This document shows, one piece after another, positions 23,501-36,076 of a DNA stretch of 64,000 nt. The notes beneath the pieces were generated by a model. It was given only the letters and a program-made list of their open reading frames with translations. It was not told where the DNA came from and did not search any database. Position 1 is the stretch's first letter, and each line of letters begins with the position of its first letter. The stretch lies in the NCBI GenBank assembly GCA_907165275.2, contig OU015649.1:2696001-2760000 (forward strand). The letters run 5' to 3'. Source of the stretch: Zygaena filipendulae. Lineage: Eukaryota > Arthropoda > Insecta > Lepidoptera > Zygaenidae. The position numbers and the translations under genes are program-made.

Positions 23501-24569
23501 GTAGTGTTTAATATTTGATGCTACAGAATATCCTATTTATTTAATATCAAATACACTCTATCACATCTACAATTATGAAATTACGACGGGCTACTCACTG
23601 CCATAGTGCATAATATGCACATTGAAAAGTACGTTAAGTATTGAAACTATAAGACAACGTTTTCTTAGAAACGGCAAGCTATTTTGAAGTCCACAAAAAA
23701 ACTGCATTTATAATTGTTTAGTAAATTACTAACTTGAACCTTGTATCAAAGGAATGAAATGTTGAAAAATTCGCCGTTAAATACTAATTGATTTGCGTAA
23801 AAACCAATATGCATCTTTTATATTTGATTTCAGTAGTGCCTAAATAATGGTTTCTTTTTATTACTCTCTCTATATTACTCTGACTTTGAAACGGTACTTT
23901 CATAAAAAAACACCCTCTTTTTCATCACACAAAAGGTTTAGTTTTTGAAAACCCATACTCACATTAATTAATACACAAAGCCTTGTACTGAATTTTAAGT
24001 TTCTTGATCCTACTTAGACTTGATCTACCTATCACCTAGCAAACAATCAGTCAAAACATGTTAGTAATTTCATATGAATACATGTTAAGCAGAGCAAATT
24101 TTAAATATTGTAATTACTCTACAGTTTAAATTATTAAAACAAACTCAATCATTGATGAAATTGCACACATCACTTGTTAGTAGGTACTTACCTATAATAC
24201 CCCACGTACTTGAAAGTCAAAGCTGATTGAAAATAAGCTATTTTTCAATGATAAAGGGAAAGTCCTAGTTTGATAAGTGGGTCACACGTCACAATCGGGG
24301 ATTTTTAAAGGCAGTATCTACTTATACCTACTTACTACTTATACCTACCTTCCAACTGCTTACAACGTTCGCTTCTATTACCTACCTATCCACCTTCTAC
24401 ACATCTGAAATGTCAATTATAGAGAAATAGAGAAAAAACAATAAATAATATTAATTGCAGTTCATATGATTCTATTTCCCAAAGGAAATGTTTTCTTTTA
24501 TATTGTTTTTTGTCACTAATTAAAAAAAAAGAACAGAACAAAATTGCATTAAAATATTTATAAACAAAA

Positions 24570-24848
24570 TATTTATTTTATTTTATTTTAATAATCCACA
24601 TCACAACACACAGATCTACTTGATCCCACAGTAAGCTATTATTAGCTTGTGTCGTGGAAACCAAGCAAACGTGGTATATACTACATAGAATTACTTATAT
24701 ATTATAGGTACTATAGATATATAACCACACCCAGACTGGAAAATGGAACCCTGTGTTCATCACACAAAGTCCACCCCCACCGGGAATCGAACCCGGAACC
24801 CCTTGATTAGCGGGTAGGCATGGTGACCTCTGCGCCAATCGGGTCGTC
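24570..24848 (-). mobile_element. tRNA-derived SINE, same family
   Basis: On the minus strand: GACGACCCGATTGGCGCAGA, box B GGGTTCGATTCCC, GTGGGGGTGGACTTTGTGTG, AGATCTGTGTGTTGTGATG and a (TTTTA)n-type tail at 24570-24594. Confidence 0.8.
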
Positions 24849-24849
24849 A

Positions 24850-27588
24850 AATATGTATAAGATTAAATAAAATCTAGGTGAAGGTGACGAGATGGATACA
24901 AGTTCAACATGTTGCTTGGTACGTGGCATTTTCTGTCAGCACTTGTCTTTCAAAACAAACGACATTGCATCCAAGTTTACTTTTAGGCAATCAGAATCAG
25001 CATGCATTACAGAATAAAATTTAAATAATAGTATAGGTATCTCTATACTTCTCTACTATCGTTTATAAGGTCTAAGCTCTGGTAGATTAAAAGACAAAAT
25101 CCTAATTCAAGGGGTTTATAATGAACTCTTGTGAATACCTATAATTTTTATTGAGACGCATGCAGTATCTAGCACGAGGGAAGTTTTCAGACGAGACGTT
25201 AAAAATATTGTGGCTCAGTCGTCTGCCACCGGCAACTTTATCATTACAAGCAATGCAATTTTACTAAGTCAAATAATAATCGTATTATGCAAAGTCAATA
25301 TTATGATGATTCTGATGAACCTAAACTCTAAACGTTGCATTTCAAGTAAATTCTTTGGTTAAAACTGTGATTCATAAAAACCACTTTACATAAAGGTCTG
25401 ACTAATTCGGTGCCGTTTCGATTTTCGATTTTTGATCATATTTTGTGTCAATGTGCGTAGGTATTATTGATATTAAAAACTTAATACCGGTTTCGTCGGC
25501 TGCCATGGGACCTTGACCTGAAGAGGCGGTGGAAAGTAGAGGTAAATCACGTATGGACGGAATTTCTTAGATGTTAGTCACATAATTTCCTCTTATTTAA
25601 CTTTTGTTTTTAATTGCATAACGATTGCTAAGATGATAAAAAGTTTAAGTAGACTTTAAAATTAGGGTATTCCTGTTTTAGACTGTACTGGCCATGACAT
25701 GGCAGGTGTATCAATTGAACAACTATCATAGGTACATTATTTATTTATTCATAAATATTATATACTATACCTAAGATTCATTAGCGAATTCAGAAAAAAA
25801 CCAGCAAAAGCAAAAATTATTTTCCTTAACAAAAAAAAAACTAAATTTTAATTCACATTCATTTAACTGTTGGTTCCAGTGCCACTTTGAATTTAAGAAC
25901 TTTTTTCATGTCCATAACATCGTTATTGATGACTATTGTAATATTCATTCATATCCCAGTTTGAATACTTTGATGAGTTTAGTGAGAAAATGAAAACCTA
26001 CAACACATAAATAACTACAACATTATCATATTTATCATGATACTAATCGTGATCATGATATTAAAAACATGTTTGACTGATATAAAGTTACTGCAGATAG
26101 GTTATTATAATTCCCCGTACATGCGGAACTGTAGACATTTTATATTATGATAAGGTGATAAAAGATAATTTATATTGTATTTCAATGTATTGGTTTGGCT
26201 ACCGACTGATTTTAATTTTCTCTATAATATTGAGCTCTATTTTTACTTACTTTAGGTATACCATCCGCTAGAATCTCGGGATACCCACCTGTAGAAACAA
26301 TGCATTAAGTTGATATTGAGGAGAAAAAATATAATACATATGTTTATTTACTTTTAGGTAGAGAAAAGTACAAATAGCTAGTAAAATTTTATGTGTCACT
26401 TCTGAGAAATGAATCACTTAACCTTGATATTGCCTATTCTTATCTATATAACTACTATCAGTCACAAAATAACATTTTTTTTTATAAAGATTAGATGCTT
26501 TTGTTTAACGAGTTACGTAATCTGCCTACTACTGCCTTCTACGTAATTGAGCCTACCGCCACCTTTTATGACACTGTTATAAACCTTAAGTCCCTTAAGT
26601 CTGAATTTCATCGACTGTTTTCATTCATTTTGACGTAAGGTACTAATTATTATAACTGTTAGCGATGGTGGTAGGCCTTCAAAACTGAGGCTTATATACC
26701 TAGGTATCTTGTAAAATTATTATTATAGATACCCGTAGTATTATGTCTTGCAATGTATCCAATAGTTCAAGTAATTTCATGTCTAAACTTGTGTAATTTC
26801 TCTGTTTTTACAATAAAATATGGAATATACAATATTCCTTCAATATCGGTATCTCGTTTTTCCTGTAGGTACCTACTACCTAGGTAATTATTCTATTGGC
26901 GTTCTTTGTTTTTAAAGTTTTATATGTTTTTATTTTTATATCATACGATACTATAATTTTGAATCAGCAACATCTAGCTAAAAATACAATATATTAATAC
27001 AATCGTTATGTCATTCAGTAAATGCGTAATAAATAATGCAATTCAATGAATGTTTCGATAATTTTTAATGCAAATATTTATAAAACTTCTCTAATATCAT
27101 CTACTACATGTGAAGGTATAGGTATAATTATTAGGTAAATATTTGCAACGCAACTATCTTTTTTTAATCTATAGTATCTTAGCTACACAAGGTTACTATG
27201 GTTACGAACTCTTCGGGAGTGGGTAGTTCAAACCCTTAGTAGATATTAGTGTTAATAATATATCTCTCGGTTATTTTTTTATTTCATTAACTCGTCCGTG
27301 ACTTGAATAAAAATTGTGGTCACCTTACACACCACTTTGTAATATTTAGAGGTTAGGGTGTTTTCGTAATTACTGTGAACGTGTTAACTGGATAGTTTGA
27401 ATTGCTCACAGTCACGTGATGTCTTAATCCTGGATATGACTTACTAATTGCTAGTATCCACTTCACGATAGGTACATACAAGTCAACGGTTTTGCTGGAA
27501 GTACAATTACATAACAATAATACTTGATACTTCAAAACACATCGTTCTACTTGATCCTACACTACGTCTAAACGTATATGTCGATGTA
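24850..27588. other. No gene recognised
   Basis: AT-rich intergenic DNA with no ORF of note. A small imperfect palindrome ATCATGATACTAATCGTGAT is at about 26035. No dispersed repeat shared with the rest of the window was spotted. Confidence 0.4.
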
Positions 27589-27848
27589 CTAGCTGTTCCC
27601 TGCGGTTTCACTCGCCTTAATTTCAGAGTTACCACCGGAAAGGGAATCGCCTGTGATCGCTTTGAAGTGTCCACATTATCGCCGATCACACGATCAACGA
27701 TCATCGGCGATAATATAGTGCAGGCATACAAACTTCGACCACACTCACTCAAATGTGGTCAAACGCCTAGCCTGTTCATAATTAAAAAATAAAACAGTTA
27801 AGACATGAAATCATAACAAACAAACGCACATTCCCATTTATAATACTA
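27589..27848 (-). mobile_element. Helitron-like element with an inserted hairpin
   Basis: CTAGCTGTTCCCTGCGG at the left and CATTTATAATACTAG at the right. In the middle lies a block not found in other copies that includes the inverted pair ATTATCGCCGAT / ATCGGCGATAAT (27674-27715). Confidence 0.6.
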
Positions 27849-27859
27849 GTTAGCATAAA

Positions 27860-27966
27860 CACTGGAGAATGGAACCCTATGAAATCCACCCCCAGTGGGA
27901 ATCAAACCCGGAACCTCTTGATAGCGGACTGGTATGGTATGACGGCCACTACGCCTACCCGGACGT
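27860..27966 (-). mobile_element. tRNA-derived SINE, head only
   Basis: The head with box B GGGTTTGATTCCCACTGGGG and part of the body, GTGGATTTCATAGGGTTCC. It is truncated shortly after. Confidence 0.65.
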
Positions 27967-28199
27967 CATAATTATGTAAGTATACTATATTATATTATGA
28001 CATCACACCAAGGTTATAGCATTATCTCCGCAACTTACTCATGTTCAAGTGTTCAAGGTTCATTCGATCCAGGCGTTAAACAATTTATAGGAACTATAGC
28101 GTTATAATAAAATTACTATCCATTATTATTTCCAATGAAAAATTCGAACATTTTTACACTATCGCAACTAGATTCGATTATTATTTTTGTAAATCCGAT

Positions 28200-28439
28200 C
28201 ATCCGAATTCCGATCATAAAACCTTACATTTTTACTTTTATTTTTAACTTGGATGTTTCTTGAATTATCATCTAAATTGGTATAATTTTGTGTACGTGCT
28301 GCTAAATTCTGTTCTCTATATGAGGGTAACTATCATTGGCTAATAGTGTAATTTTGTAACCTACATCTATCATATGTTCTTGTAGCTGTTGTTGTCCTGA
28401 ATAAACGAAAAAAAAAAAATAAAAAAAAAAAAAAAAATA
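28200..28439 (+). mobile_element. 3' end of a poly(A) retroposon
   Basis: Shares a 230-bp 3' UTR with 62858-63094 (CCGATCATAAAACCTTACAT ... GGCTAATAGTGTAATTTTG ... GTTGTTGTCCTGAATAAACG). It ends in AATAAA plus a long A-rich tail. Confidence 0.7.
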
Positions 28440-29627
28440 AGAAGCAATTGGTTCCTTTCGAGATATTACTTAAATTTAAATATTGTAACTATTGAATAAA
28501 CTTAAAAATCGTATAGGTCGGTCTGTAGAGATATTATTTATTCAAAGCAATGATATTTAATAATGTTATCGATTAAAAGTATGTAGATATTATAATTATA
28601 GGTAGTAGAGTTAGTTCTAGGTATCTACGTACTTCATATAAACCTACGTCATTTACTATTATGAATTATAATATAGATTATTTTTATCAATCATTTATAC
28701 GAACGTTGTTATTTTGTCACTATTGTGGATCATTATCAGTTTTCTTGAGTAGTACCGTAAGTTCCAAATTGTATCTATCACTACGTCAGTAGGTGCCTAC
28801 TTACTGGAATAAAAACACAAATTTCCTATATTTTTTTATTATCTTTTAATTCATAAGTTGTTTGTGGGTGTAAGTAAATTTTGTCAGTGTGTTTGTACTG
28901 TAGATGTAAGAGAAGATGTACATAAGGTCTACTTGTATATGTAGTTATATATTAAACATTGTCATCGGCATATTATTCTGTTAACATTAAATAAATATAA
29001 GAAGCACCGAATACTCTACAATTTACCTACATACAAACACGACTCATAACTTCAACATAAAAATCTATTTTTTTTTTTTTTCAATAATCATTAGATCAAA
29101 GTGAGCTTATTAACTCACCAGAGATCATTCGATCGGGGATTCACTCGGAGAACGGACATTGCCCTCTCACGCCAATGTGAGACAGAAAAAAAAAACAGAA
29201 CTCGTTTTGAGCGAATTTAGTTTTATTAATGTACATAATTTACTTACTTAATTACCTATATAATAAATTATTAATTAATCTTTAATAATAATAATAAATA
29301 TAGGAACTAATTACTTATTATACCTAACTAAAGTCTTTCATGAGTTTGAGTAATTTCATATATTTTATCTATATAGATACAAAATACATATTGGAAATTA
29401 AGATATAGGTCTTAGGCACAACCTGCTAGGAAGCCTGCAGTGCGGTACAAAGTTGACCAGCAGAGAACACCAATGACAAATCCGTCTTCTACAATGTTAT
29501 GCATCAAGTTTAAATAAATACTTATGTAGAGCCATAGATCTTTGTCTTAAGACTTATAAAATTACATATTACAGTTAGAAGAACCCGCGGTCATGACGGG
29601 TACCAGTAATATTTTAACAAATCCCTT
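28440..29627. other. Intergenic DNA downstream of the VVGN-repeat gene
   Basis: AT-rich. The block at 29090-29180 (ACTCACCAGAGATCATTCG, CGGAGAACGGACATTGCCC) is GC-richer but unrecognised. Confidence 0.35.
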
Positions 29628-29636
29628 TCTTTATTT
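29628..29636 (-). terminator. Candidate poly(A) signal of the VVGN-repeat gene
   Basis: AATAAAG on the minus strand, about 105 bases past the TGA. It is the nearest canonical hexamer downstream of the coding region. Confidence 0.4.
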
Positions 29637-29736
29637 CATCACAGTTCGAAACATAGAGTGAAGTTCCGATAAAATTCTAGGGTCATGGAATAGCCATCCA
29701 CACACTAATTGGAGCACTTAAAAACTATGATCACAA

Positions 29737-30108
29737 TCAACGCTTGACGAAGGTGAAGATTGCTTCCATCGCGTCGTCCATGGCTTTGCTGAATGGTGAC
29801 AGTTGGGGCGCGTACACGGGCGGATTGCTGTCCATCCCGCCGACAGCTAGCTGACAGTTCGGTCCGAGAACTTGAACCTTGTCACCTTTCCACCGCCTTC
29901 CGATCGTCACGACTGCCTTCGATCCGACCACGTTGATGCTGCCGTAGCTCTCTGCCACTTCGACACGACAGTCGTTGCCCACCACTTCGAGTACACCATA
30001 ATTAACTTTGACAATCACTGTGCAATTGTTACCGACGACGTTGAGACTGGAGGAGTTCGTCTCCAATGTCACTTTCCTCTTGTTACCGACGACCGAGTAA
30101 TTGTTCAT
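29737..30108 (-). CDS. Single-exon VVGN-repeat protein, 123 residues, function unknown
   Basis: I do not recognise this as a named gene. The frame starts at an ATG in a good context (TTCAAAATGAAC) and ends in TGA at 29739-29737. From residue 4 it holds four repeats of about 18 residues that open with VVGN, VVGN, VVGN and VVGS, followed by a VLGPN half-repeat. Each repeat has alternating hydrophobic residues such as CTVIVKV and CRVEVAE, as in stacked beta-helix rungs. The C-terminal third has a Pro-rich linker (NPPVYAPQLSP) and a short amphipathic helix ending KR. There is no signal peptide or membrane segment. The coding GC content is far above the AT-rich flanks, and a TATA box and initiator lie at the right distance upstream. 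A resemblance to DUF3060-type repeats is inference. Confidence 0.78.
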   Translation of the reverse strand: MNNYSVVGNKRKVTLETNSSSLNVVGNNCTVIVKVNYGVLEVVGNDCRVEVAESYGSINVVGSKAVVTIGRRWKGDKVQVLGPNCQLAVGGMDSNPPVYAPQLSPFSKAMDDAMEAIFTFVKR

Positions 30109-30186
30109 TTTGAATTTTGGTGACAATTGTTTGTTTTTTTTTTTTATATTGTTTTCGCGGAGCTGCTAGCGCGTGTAAGCGTTTGA

Positions 30187-30227
30187 ATGCAAATGATTCG
30201 AATAGAGAACGGTCGTTGGCTTATAAA
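30187..30227 (-). promoter_or_regulatory. Core promoter of the VVGN-repeat gene
   Basis: On the minus strand a TATA box (TTTATAAG, T at 30225) lies 31 bases before an arthropod-type initiator TCATT whose A is at 30194. The initiator overlaps an octamer ATTTGCAT (30194-30187), the POU-factor consensus. This predicts a 5' UTR of about 85 bases before the ATG at 30108. Confidence 0.55.
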
Positions 30228-30889
30228 GGCGTACGCGCATCGGGACTCCCCTCGTGGCATGCGTCACAACTCAGAACTCACACGACACCTCTATTCATTG
30301 ATGAATACAAACCGTTGCCCGCGATTGCTTTTTTGTCCCAATACCTTAGTCTCGGATAATAATTTATTGTTATATAAAAAGAGTCAGGTAGTTTTTTTTT
30401 CTAAACACAATAAGGTAAGTACTTAAGTTTAGTTATTCCCCGAAATATATTAATATTATTTTTTTAAATTTCACTGACACTTGATTTGAAAATATGGGTG
30501 CGGTAAGAACTTTATGACGTATTTTTAGTTTAACTAAGGCACAGAATAAATAACACTATTATACCTATATTATGTAGTTGTGCTATGGATGCAATAAGTC
30601 CTTTGAGTAGCCCAGATATCTACTCATTACATAGAGTCAAAGTACTCACCTGCAACACCTGCAACTGAGCATCAAAGATCTTCTACCCGATCATTCGAAC
30701 TATATTTAAATTATTACTATACATATTCTTTTTGAACAACTTACTTTATTAAAACTCGTCGGATAATTCCAAATTGAAATGCAACACTTTAACTTAAAAA
30801 TTAACAAATCGAATTCAAAACTTAAATTACAAACGTGGTGGATGAAAATTACGGGTTTTTGAAAATTGCCACTTCAATTGCATCAACAG

Positions 30890-31065
30890 TTATGCAAGGG
30901 AAAGTACTTATAAGCAAAGTTTTTAGGTTTGTATGTTTGGCAATAACCTAAAAATCTTGATAGAAAGCTACACTAAGTGACCTATAAGATACTTTTATCC
31001 TGAAAAGAAGAGTTCTCACGGGAATACCGAAGTTGACGCAAGTGAAACTGCGGGGGAACAGCTAG
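30890..31065 (+). mobile_element. Helitron-like element, degraded
   Basis: Ends GACGCAAGTGAAACTGCGGG, GGAACAG, CTAG|T. The 5' half has diverged. Confidence 0.5.
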
Positions 31066-31190
31066 TAAGAAAATAATTTATCCTAGGTTGCTTACAATAA
31101 GTTTGAATATAGAAGTAGTCTTTTGCAAGTAGGTATAAGTAGGTACCTACCTACATGTATTTCTTTTCTGCACCTGGCAAAAAAAAAAAA

Positions 31191-31398
31191 CTAGCTGTTC
31201 CCCGCGGTTTCACCCGCGTTAATTTCGGAGTTCCCTACCCTACCCTATGTATAGTGTATGTATGTGTATGTCCTTCTCTGTACCCCTGATAATGTGTATG
31301 CAAAATGTCGTGTTGATCGGTTGAGGCTTGAGCCGTTAAGGCGTGAAAGCGTAACAGACAGACAGAGTTACTTACGCATTTATAAATATTAGTAGGGA
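31191..31398 (-). mobile_element. Helitron-like element, complete
   Basis: CTAGCTGTTCCCCGCGG at the left and TTATAAATATTAGTAGGGA at the right. The internal consensus is intact (TCCTTCTCTGTACCCCTGAT). Confidence 0.75.
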
Positions 31399-31595
31399 TA
31401 AACTAAAATATGCACATTTTTTATTAACTATTGCGTATCCTATATTATAGAAGAACCTTTATCTACTTAATATAAAAACAGTTACCTACCCACTATAACA
31501 AAACGATAGGTACTTTATGTATGTCAATGTAGGTCAGTTTGGTACTTAGATAACATTTAGTAAACCTAATAGAGTAGCGATGATATTATCAATTA

Positions 31596-31839
31596 CTAGC
31601 TGTGCCCCGTGGTTTCACCCGCGGTAAAATCGGAGTTCACGTGGGAATTCCGGGATAAAAAGTACCCTATGTGTTAATCTGATGTATAAGCTATATTATT
31701 GTAAAGTTTCATTTAAATCCATTCAGTAGTTTTTGCGTGAAAGAGTAACAAACAAACATCCATCCATCCATCCGTCCATTCCATCCATCCATCTATCCAT
31801 ACATACTTACAAACTTTCGCGTTTATAATATTAGTAGGA
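31596..31839 (-). mobile_element. Helitron-like element with (CATC)n tract
   Basis: CTAGCTGTGCCCCGTGG to TTTATAATATTAGTAGGA. The tract of CATC units (about 31760-31800) lies at the same internal place as in the 52.2-kb copy. Confidence 0.75.
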
Positions 31840-32964
31840 TTATTTTCAGAGAAAAGTTACTAGTGATTTTACTGATAAGCTTGTATAAAAGCGAATCTAA
31901 TTTAGTGCATTACCGAGTACTTATGAATCACACTATTTCCAGCGCCAGCACTGTTACCGAATTGATGTAAGTTATTCATACACATAATCATGGAGGTTAC
32001 GCATAGAGCGATGCGACAGTTTCATTCAAAATTCCGTTCGAATTGACAACAATCGATGTGAAATTACATTCGCACCAAAGACGTATTCTCTAAAGTCTAG
32101 ACTCTAGACTCTAGACTCAAACATGCTTTACTCCGTGACCCTGCGTTTTCTGAATACCGTTCTATGCGCATTCATTCTATGGTCACAAGTAAATAACTAT
32201 ACCTACTTACGTTTAATTGTATTCTAAAGTGGTCTATCCCATCCATTTCGCTGGCGCGGTGTTTTACTTATGAACGTTAATATTTTCTTAACGCTTGCCA
32301 AAATTATAAAGGGAAGTCTTATCTCAAAATTTCATGTTTTACAGCTTCAATTATGTCGACTGGGCTTTGTTAAGTCAATGACCTAGCTTCTTTATAAATA
32401 AAAGATCTATCTAATAGTTATTATTACTTAATTAGTTCACTTCCATAACAATAGGTATACTAATCGTAATGTTATTCATTTTACTTTACACTCACTCGAA
32501 TTAAAAAGAAAACACTGTGAGTCATCCGTGTTTTTGTGATGTGTTAAGAGTTGAGGAATGGCGAATAGAACGAGTTTCGACTCAGACGCAGGTCGGCTCA
32601 AAGATTATGTACGTAGCTGTAATATTTTTACCTGCAACTTTGCGTTTTTAGATTATACCTATCTATCCGTTTCCGTTACCTACGTTTTCATAAAAGGCCA
32701 AAGTCTGCACTATAGGAGTCTTATCTTTTCAGTTAATCATTTCAAATAATCTCTGCTAAAGCCACTTGAACTGATATAATATTTGCTGAGATTGCTTTGT
32801 ATTTTAAATCGAATACTGAAACGCTACTCAAGAACGTCACGAACACTTCCGACCCTGAAATCATGGTATTTTCATAGAACTACAATTCAAATCGTTCCAA
32901 TACATTTTACTGTGTTTAATCTACTATCTTTAAACGAGCAATTCTTGTATATATATAATATATA

Positions 32965-33185
32965 TTATGTATATAATTTGAATGTCAGCAACGGCTCCAA
33001 CGATTTTCATGAAATTTAGTATGCGGGGGCGGTAAATTTCGGGGGCGATTAATCGATCTAGCTAGGTTTCATTTTTAGAAACGTCGTTTTATCCGTGTTT
33101 TCAGGCACTGAAAAATGAGTGTTTGTTTTTCTACTTAACAACAGATGGCGCTATACACAACGAGCGAAGCTCGGTGACCCAGATA
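32965..33185 (+). repeat. Dispersed repeat ending GAAGCTCGGTGACCCAGATA
   Basis: CAACGATTTTCATGAAATTT, GGCGATTAATCGATCTAGCT and ACAACAGATGGCGCTATAC are phrases of a lepidopteran dispersed repeat. It has no coding signature. Confidence 0.4.
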
Positions 33186-33589
33186 TTTTACTTAATTTGC
33201 GTCCTCAAACAATTTATTCAATGTAGGTAGAGACACCGAAAATCTACAGTTAGGTACATCACATTGACCAGTTAATCCCCCACGCGGTAACACTCGCGTT
33301 AATTTCGATTTAGGATAAAAAGTAGGTAGCAAAAAGTAGCGTAGGTACCTATGTCACTCAGTTTTTAAAATCAGTCCGGGAGTTTTCAAGTTTATCCATT
33401 ACAAAAAACAAACATACCTACATAAATGGAAAGTCAAATCTTTTTTTCTTATAATATTTCTGTCTACAGTAGGTATATTGTATGTTTTATTTCTTGTATT
33501 CTAATATAAATTATAATAGTAGCCAATATAAAAACTTAAATAAGGTAGGTACTTAACTAGTTAAATGACTATACTAGATCTTCTAATAT

Positions 33590-33735
33590 ATAAAATTCTC
33601 GTGTCACAGTGTTAGTTACCATACTCCTCCGAAACGGTTTGACCGATTTTTATGAAATTTTATATGCATATTCAGTAGGTCTGAGAATCGGCTACTATCT
33701 ATTTTTCATCCCGGAATCCCCACGGGAAATATAAT
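33590..33735 (+). mobile_element. Helitron-like element, 3' end missing
   Basis: ATATATAAAATTCTCGTGTC, CTCCGAAACGGTTTGACCG and TTTCATCCCGGAATCCCCAC, then loss of the hairpin. Confidence 0.5.
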
Positions 33736-34204
33736 CTAAAATATTTACGTATCTTATTCCCACCAATTTCTTTTCTCCTTTCTGTCACATTAAGATATCT
33801 ATGCTTTGCCACTTCTTTGCCCTAAGGAGAGCCGACTGGTTCGGCCGCCACTCCGGCGCGAGGCGACGTTCCCATGCGTTGCCAATGGGAACAATACGAT
33901 GACTCATGCTCCTGCGCATGTCGCGAATCACTCATATCCTCATGACAATATTACGTACCAAGCAAGCTACCGAGAGTTGCAATTCCCAAATACCTACTAA
34001 TATTAAAAAGAGGTAAAGTTTTTGAGTTTGTGAGGTAGTGGGGGCTAGTGAGAAAGGAAATCCCACGAGTTTACTGAAATGACCTAGGAATATAGCTAGG
34101 GTTGCGCCTATCTATAGCGACAAAATAATTACGCAGCAACGTAAAAAAATTCAAAATCTATAAGTACTATCATGAACCAATGTACTATATCATGGTCCAT
34201 GGTA

Positions 34205-34614
34205 GTAGAATTCGCGATTCTGTACATTGAATATTTTTACCTACCTAAAATTGAGAGGGGTGATAAAAGAAGAGTAGGTAACCGAGCCCAAAAAAAGTGT
34301 TTTTAAATTATTTTCGGTCTGTCTGTCTGTTCGCGATAATCTCCGCATCTACTGAACGGATTGTCGTGCAATTTTCAGTAGCTAGTAGATTAAGCTTAGT
34401 CTGGAGCAACATATACCTATAGGCTTGGTTTCATCAAGATAGGACATACTTAGGGAAAAAAAGTTATCATCATTTAATGACTTCAGCGCAATGCAATAGT
34501 CGAAAGCTTCGATATAATGTTGGATAACGAACATAATAAAACCTTTTTAGAGATATGCATTTTTACATTTTTGGGTCGAAAATTCACGCGGGTGAAACCG
34601 CGGGCACCAGCTAG
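34205..34614 (+). mobile_element. Helitron-like element, long subfamily
   Basis: Same order of motifs as 22139-22420 with an extra segment before the end. It finishes GCGGGTGAAACCGCGGGCAC, CAG, CTAG|T. Confidence 0.65.
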
Positions 34615-35311
34615 TACATAAATATAAGGAAAAGATTCTGTTCAGAGATATGTATACAGTATACCTAAGTCCTTAAAAGGAACTTATTCAAGTATTCGAT
34701 TAGGGATTCTGTCACCGTTACCTGGTATAAGTATCTACTTAGGTACATTAGTCATTCAAACGCTTACAGTTTGTACCAATTACTAGATAAGTCGACCGGA
34801 AGAAGACTATTTGAGCTGATAGCGACTGTTAAATCTAACACTTGCTTGGCTAATGACTAACAAACTATGGAATAACTACTTAGTATTCTTTATTTATTAT
34901 TACCTACACGCTTTATCTAAACTACAATAAAAGATTAGAATATTTTGCATGTGTACGCTAATTTTTTGGAACTATGTACCTACTTTTTTTTTGTTTTTAG
35001 CGTAAAGTAACTTCTTGTTCTAATTAATTAAAACTTCACTTAATGTTAAGCCCTCTGTATCTACCTAACTGTACTATTTTTTTCAAACACCTATCTATCA
35101 TATCGAAACGGATATGGACGGTAGATGCCTAATAGAATTTTCTGATAATTTTATGCATTAAATTTTGTACACACACATGCGGAAGACACCACCTCCCAAA
35201 ATAATGAACATGAACATAGATAAAGCGCATTAAAGTTTAGGGTGGGGGACTCGTGACGTCAATATTTAGTATAAGCCCCATACAAACTGCACCGGGTTGT
35301 GACGTCACGCG

Positions 35312-36076
35312 CAGAGGCGTCTTTACCTATAGTGCAGGGTGTGCGGCGCACACGGGCGCCGGGTCTAAGGGGGCGCCGCGCGCCGAGCGCCCTTGCGACA
35401 CATCCGAAGATGCGTCGCTCTCAAAGACCCTGCGCCCGCCGTGGCCGACGCCGGGCGCGCGGTAGCAAAGCAAAACTACTCCTTTTCCTACCTACTCTAT
35501 TTAAATTTACACAATTACTTTTGTTTCAACATGAAAGCAGCCTTAAAACAGATAATAAAAGATTAAATTGGCGTAATGTCGCATCGCTACCAAAGGCGGG
35601 TGCCGGCATCGGCACCTGTTTGTTTTGATTCGTTTGACAACACGCCGCGGCCGACAATCATTGCTAACTCGGCTGTATTAGAATGCTATAAAGTTCAAAT
35701 TAAATTTCCCAGGGACGTGCGGCGGTGTTAGGTAAAATAGAGCAAATCTCTTGAGGGGTGTTTCTACTCATGAAACTGAACAACTTTCCCCAAGGAACCC
35801 ATATCGAATTCTCAAAAAAAAAACAATTTGGACTTTGTATGGATATTTGGCCAATCAGCTGACCGCTCCCATACAAAGTACAATTATTTTTTTTGAGAAT
35901 TCGATATGCGTTCCCTGGGGAAAGTTGTTTAGTTTCATGAGTAGTATCACCCCTTAAGAGATTTGCTCTATTTTACCTAACACCCTGTATAACTGTTAGT
36001 ATTCCATTTTGACCCCGCTCGAGGGCGCCAGATTACTGGCTGCACACGGGCGCCACAAGGGCTAGAGACGCCTCTG
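35312..36076. mobile_element. Non-autonomous hAT element with 8-bp target duplication
   Basis: The ends are CAGAGGCGTCT and AGACGCCTCTG. The 8-bp duplication GTCACGCG lies at 35304-35311 and 36077-36084, the classic hAT signature. Subterminal GC-rich blocks repeat GCACACGGGCGCC. It has no transposase; the short ORFs over the GC-rich left end are Arg/Ala/Pro-rich composition artefacts. It is inserted in a MITE and itself carries a palindromic MITE. Confidence 0.9.
35724..35984. mobile_element. Palindromic MITE nested in the hAT element
   Basis: A 261-bp element whose two halves are reverse complements over about 95 bases each, beginning GGTGTTAGGTAAAATAG on both strands. The centre (about 35830-35880) contains a short unique spacer with CCAATCAGCTGACC. 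No clear target duplication was seen. Confidence 0.8.

Noticed and set aside
29872..30123. Plus-strand ORF opposite the VVGN-repeat gene
   Set aside because: Antisense shadow; the repeat periodicity, start context and promoter all lie on the minus strand.
32100..32120. Three tandem TCTAGAC units
   Set aside because: A short tandem without neighbours or an expansion; likely chance or slippage.
35253..35628. Arg/Ala/Pro-rich ORFs
   Set aside because: They start outside the hAT element, cross its terminus and read through GC-rich subterminal repeats; no conserved domain.
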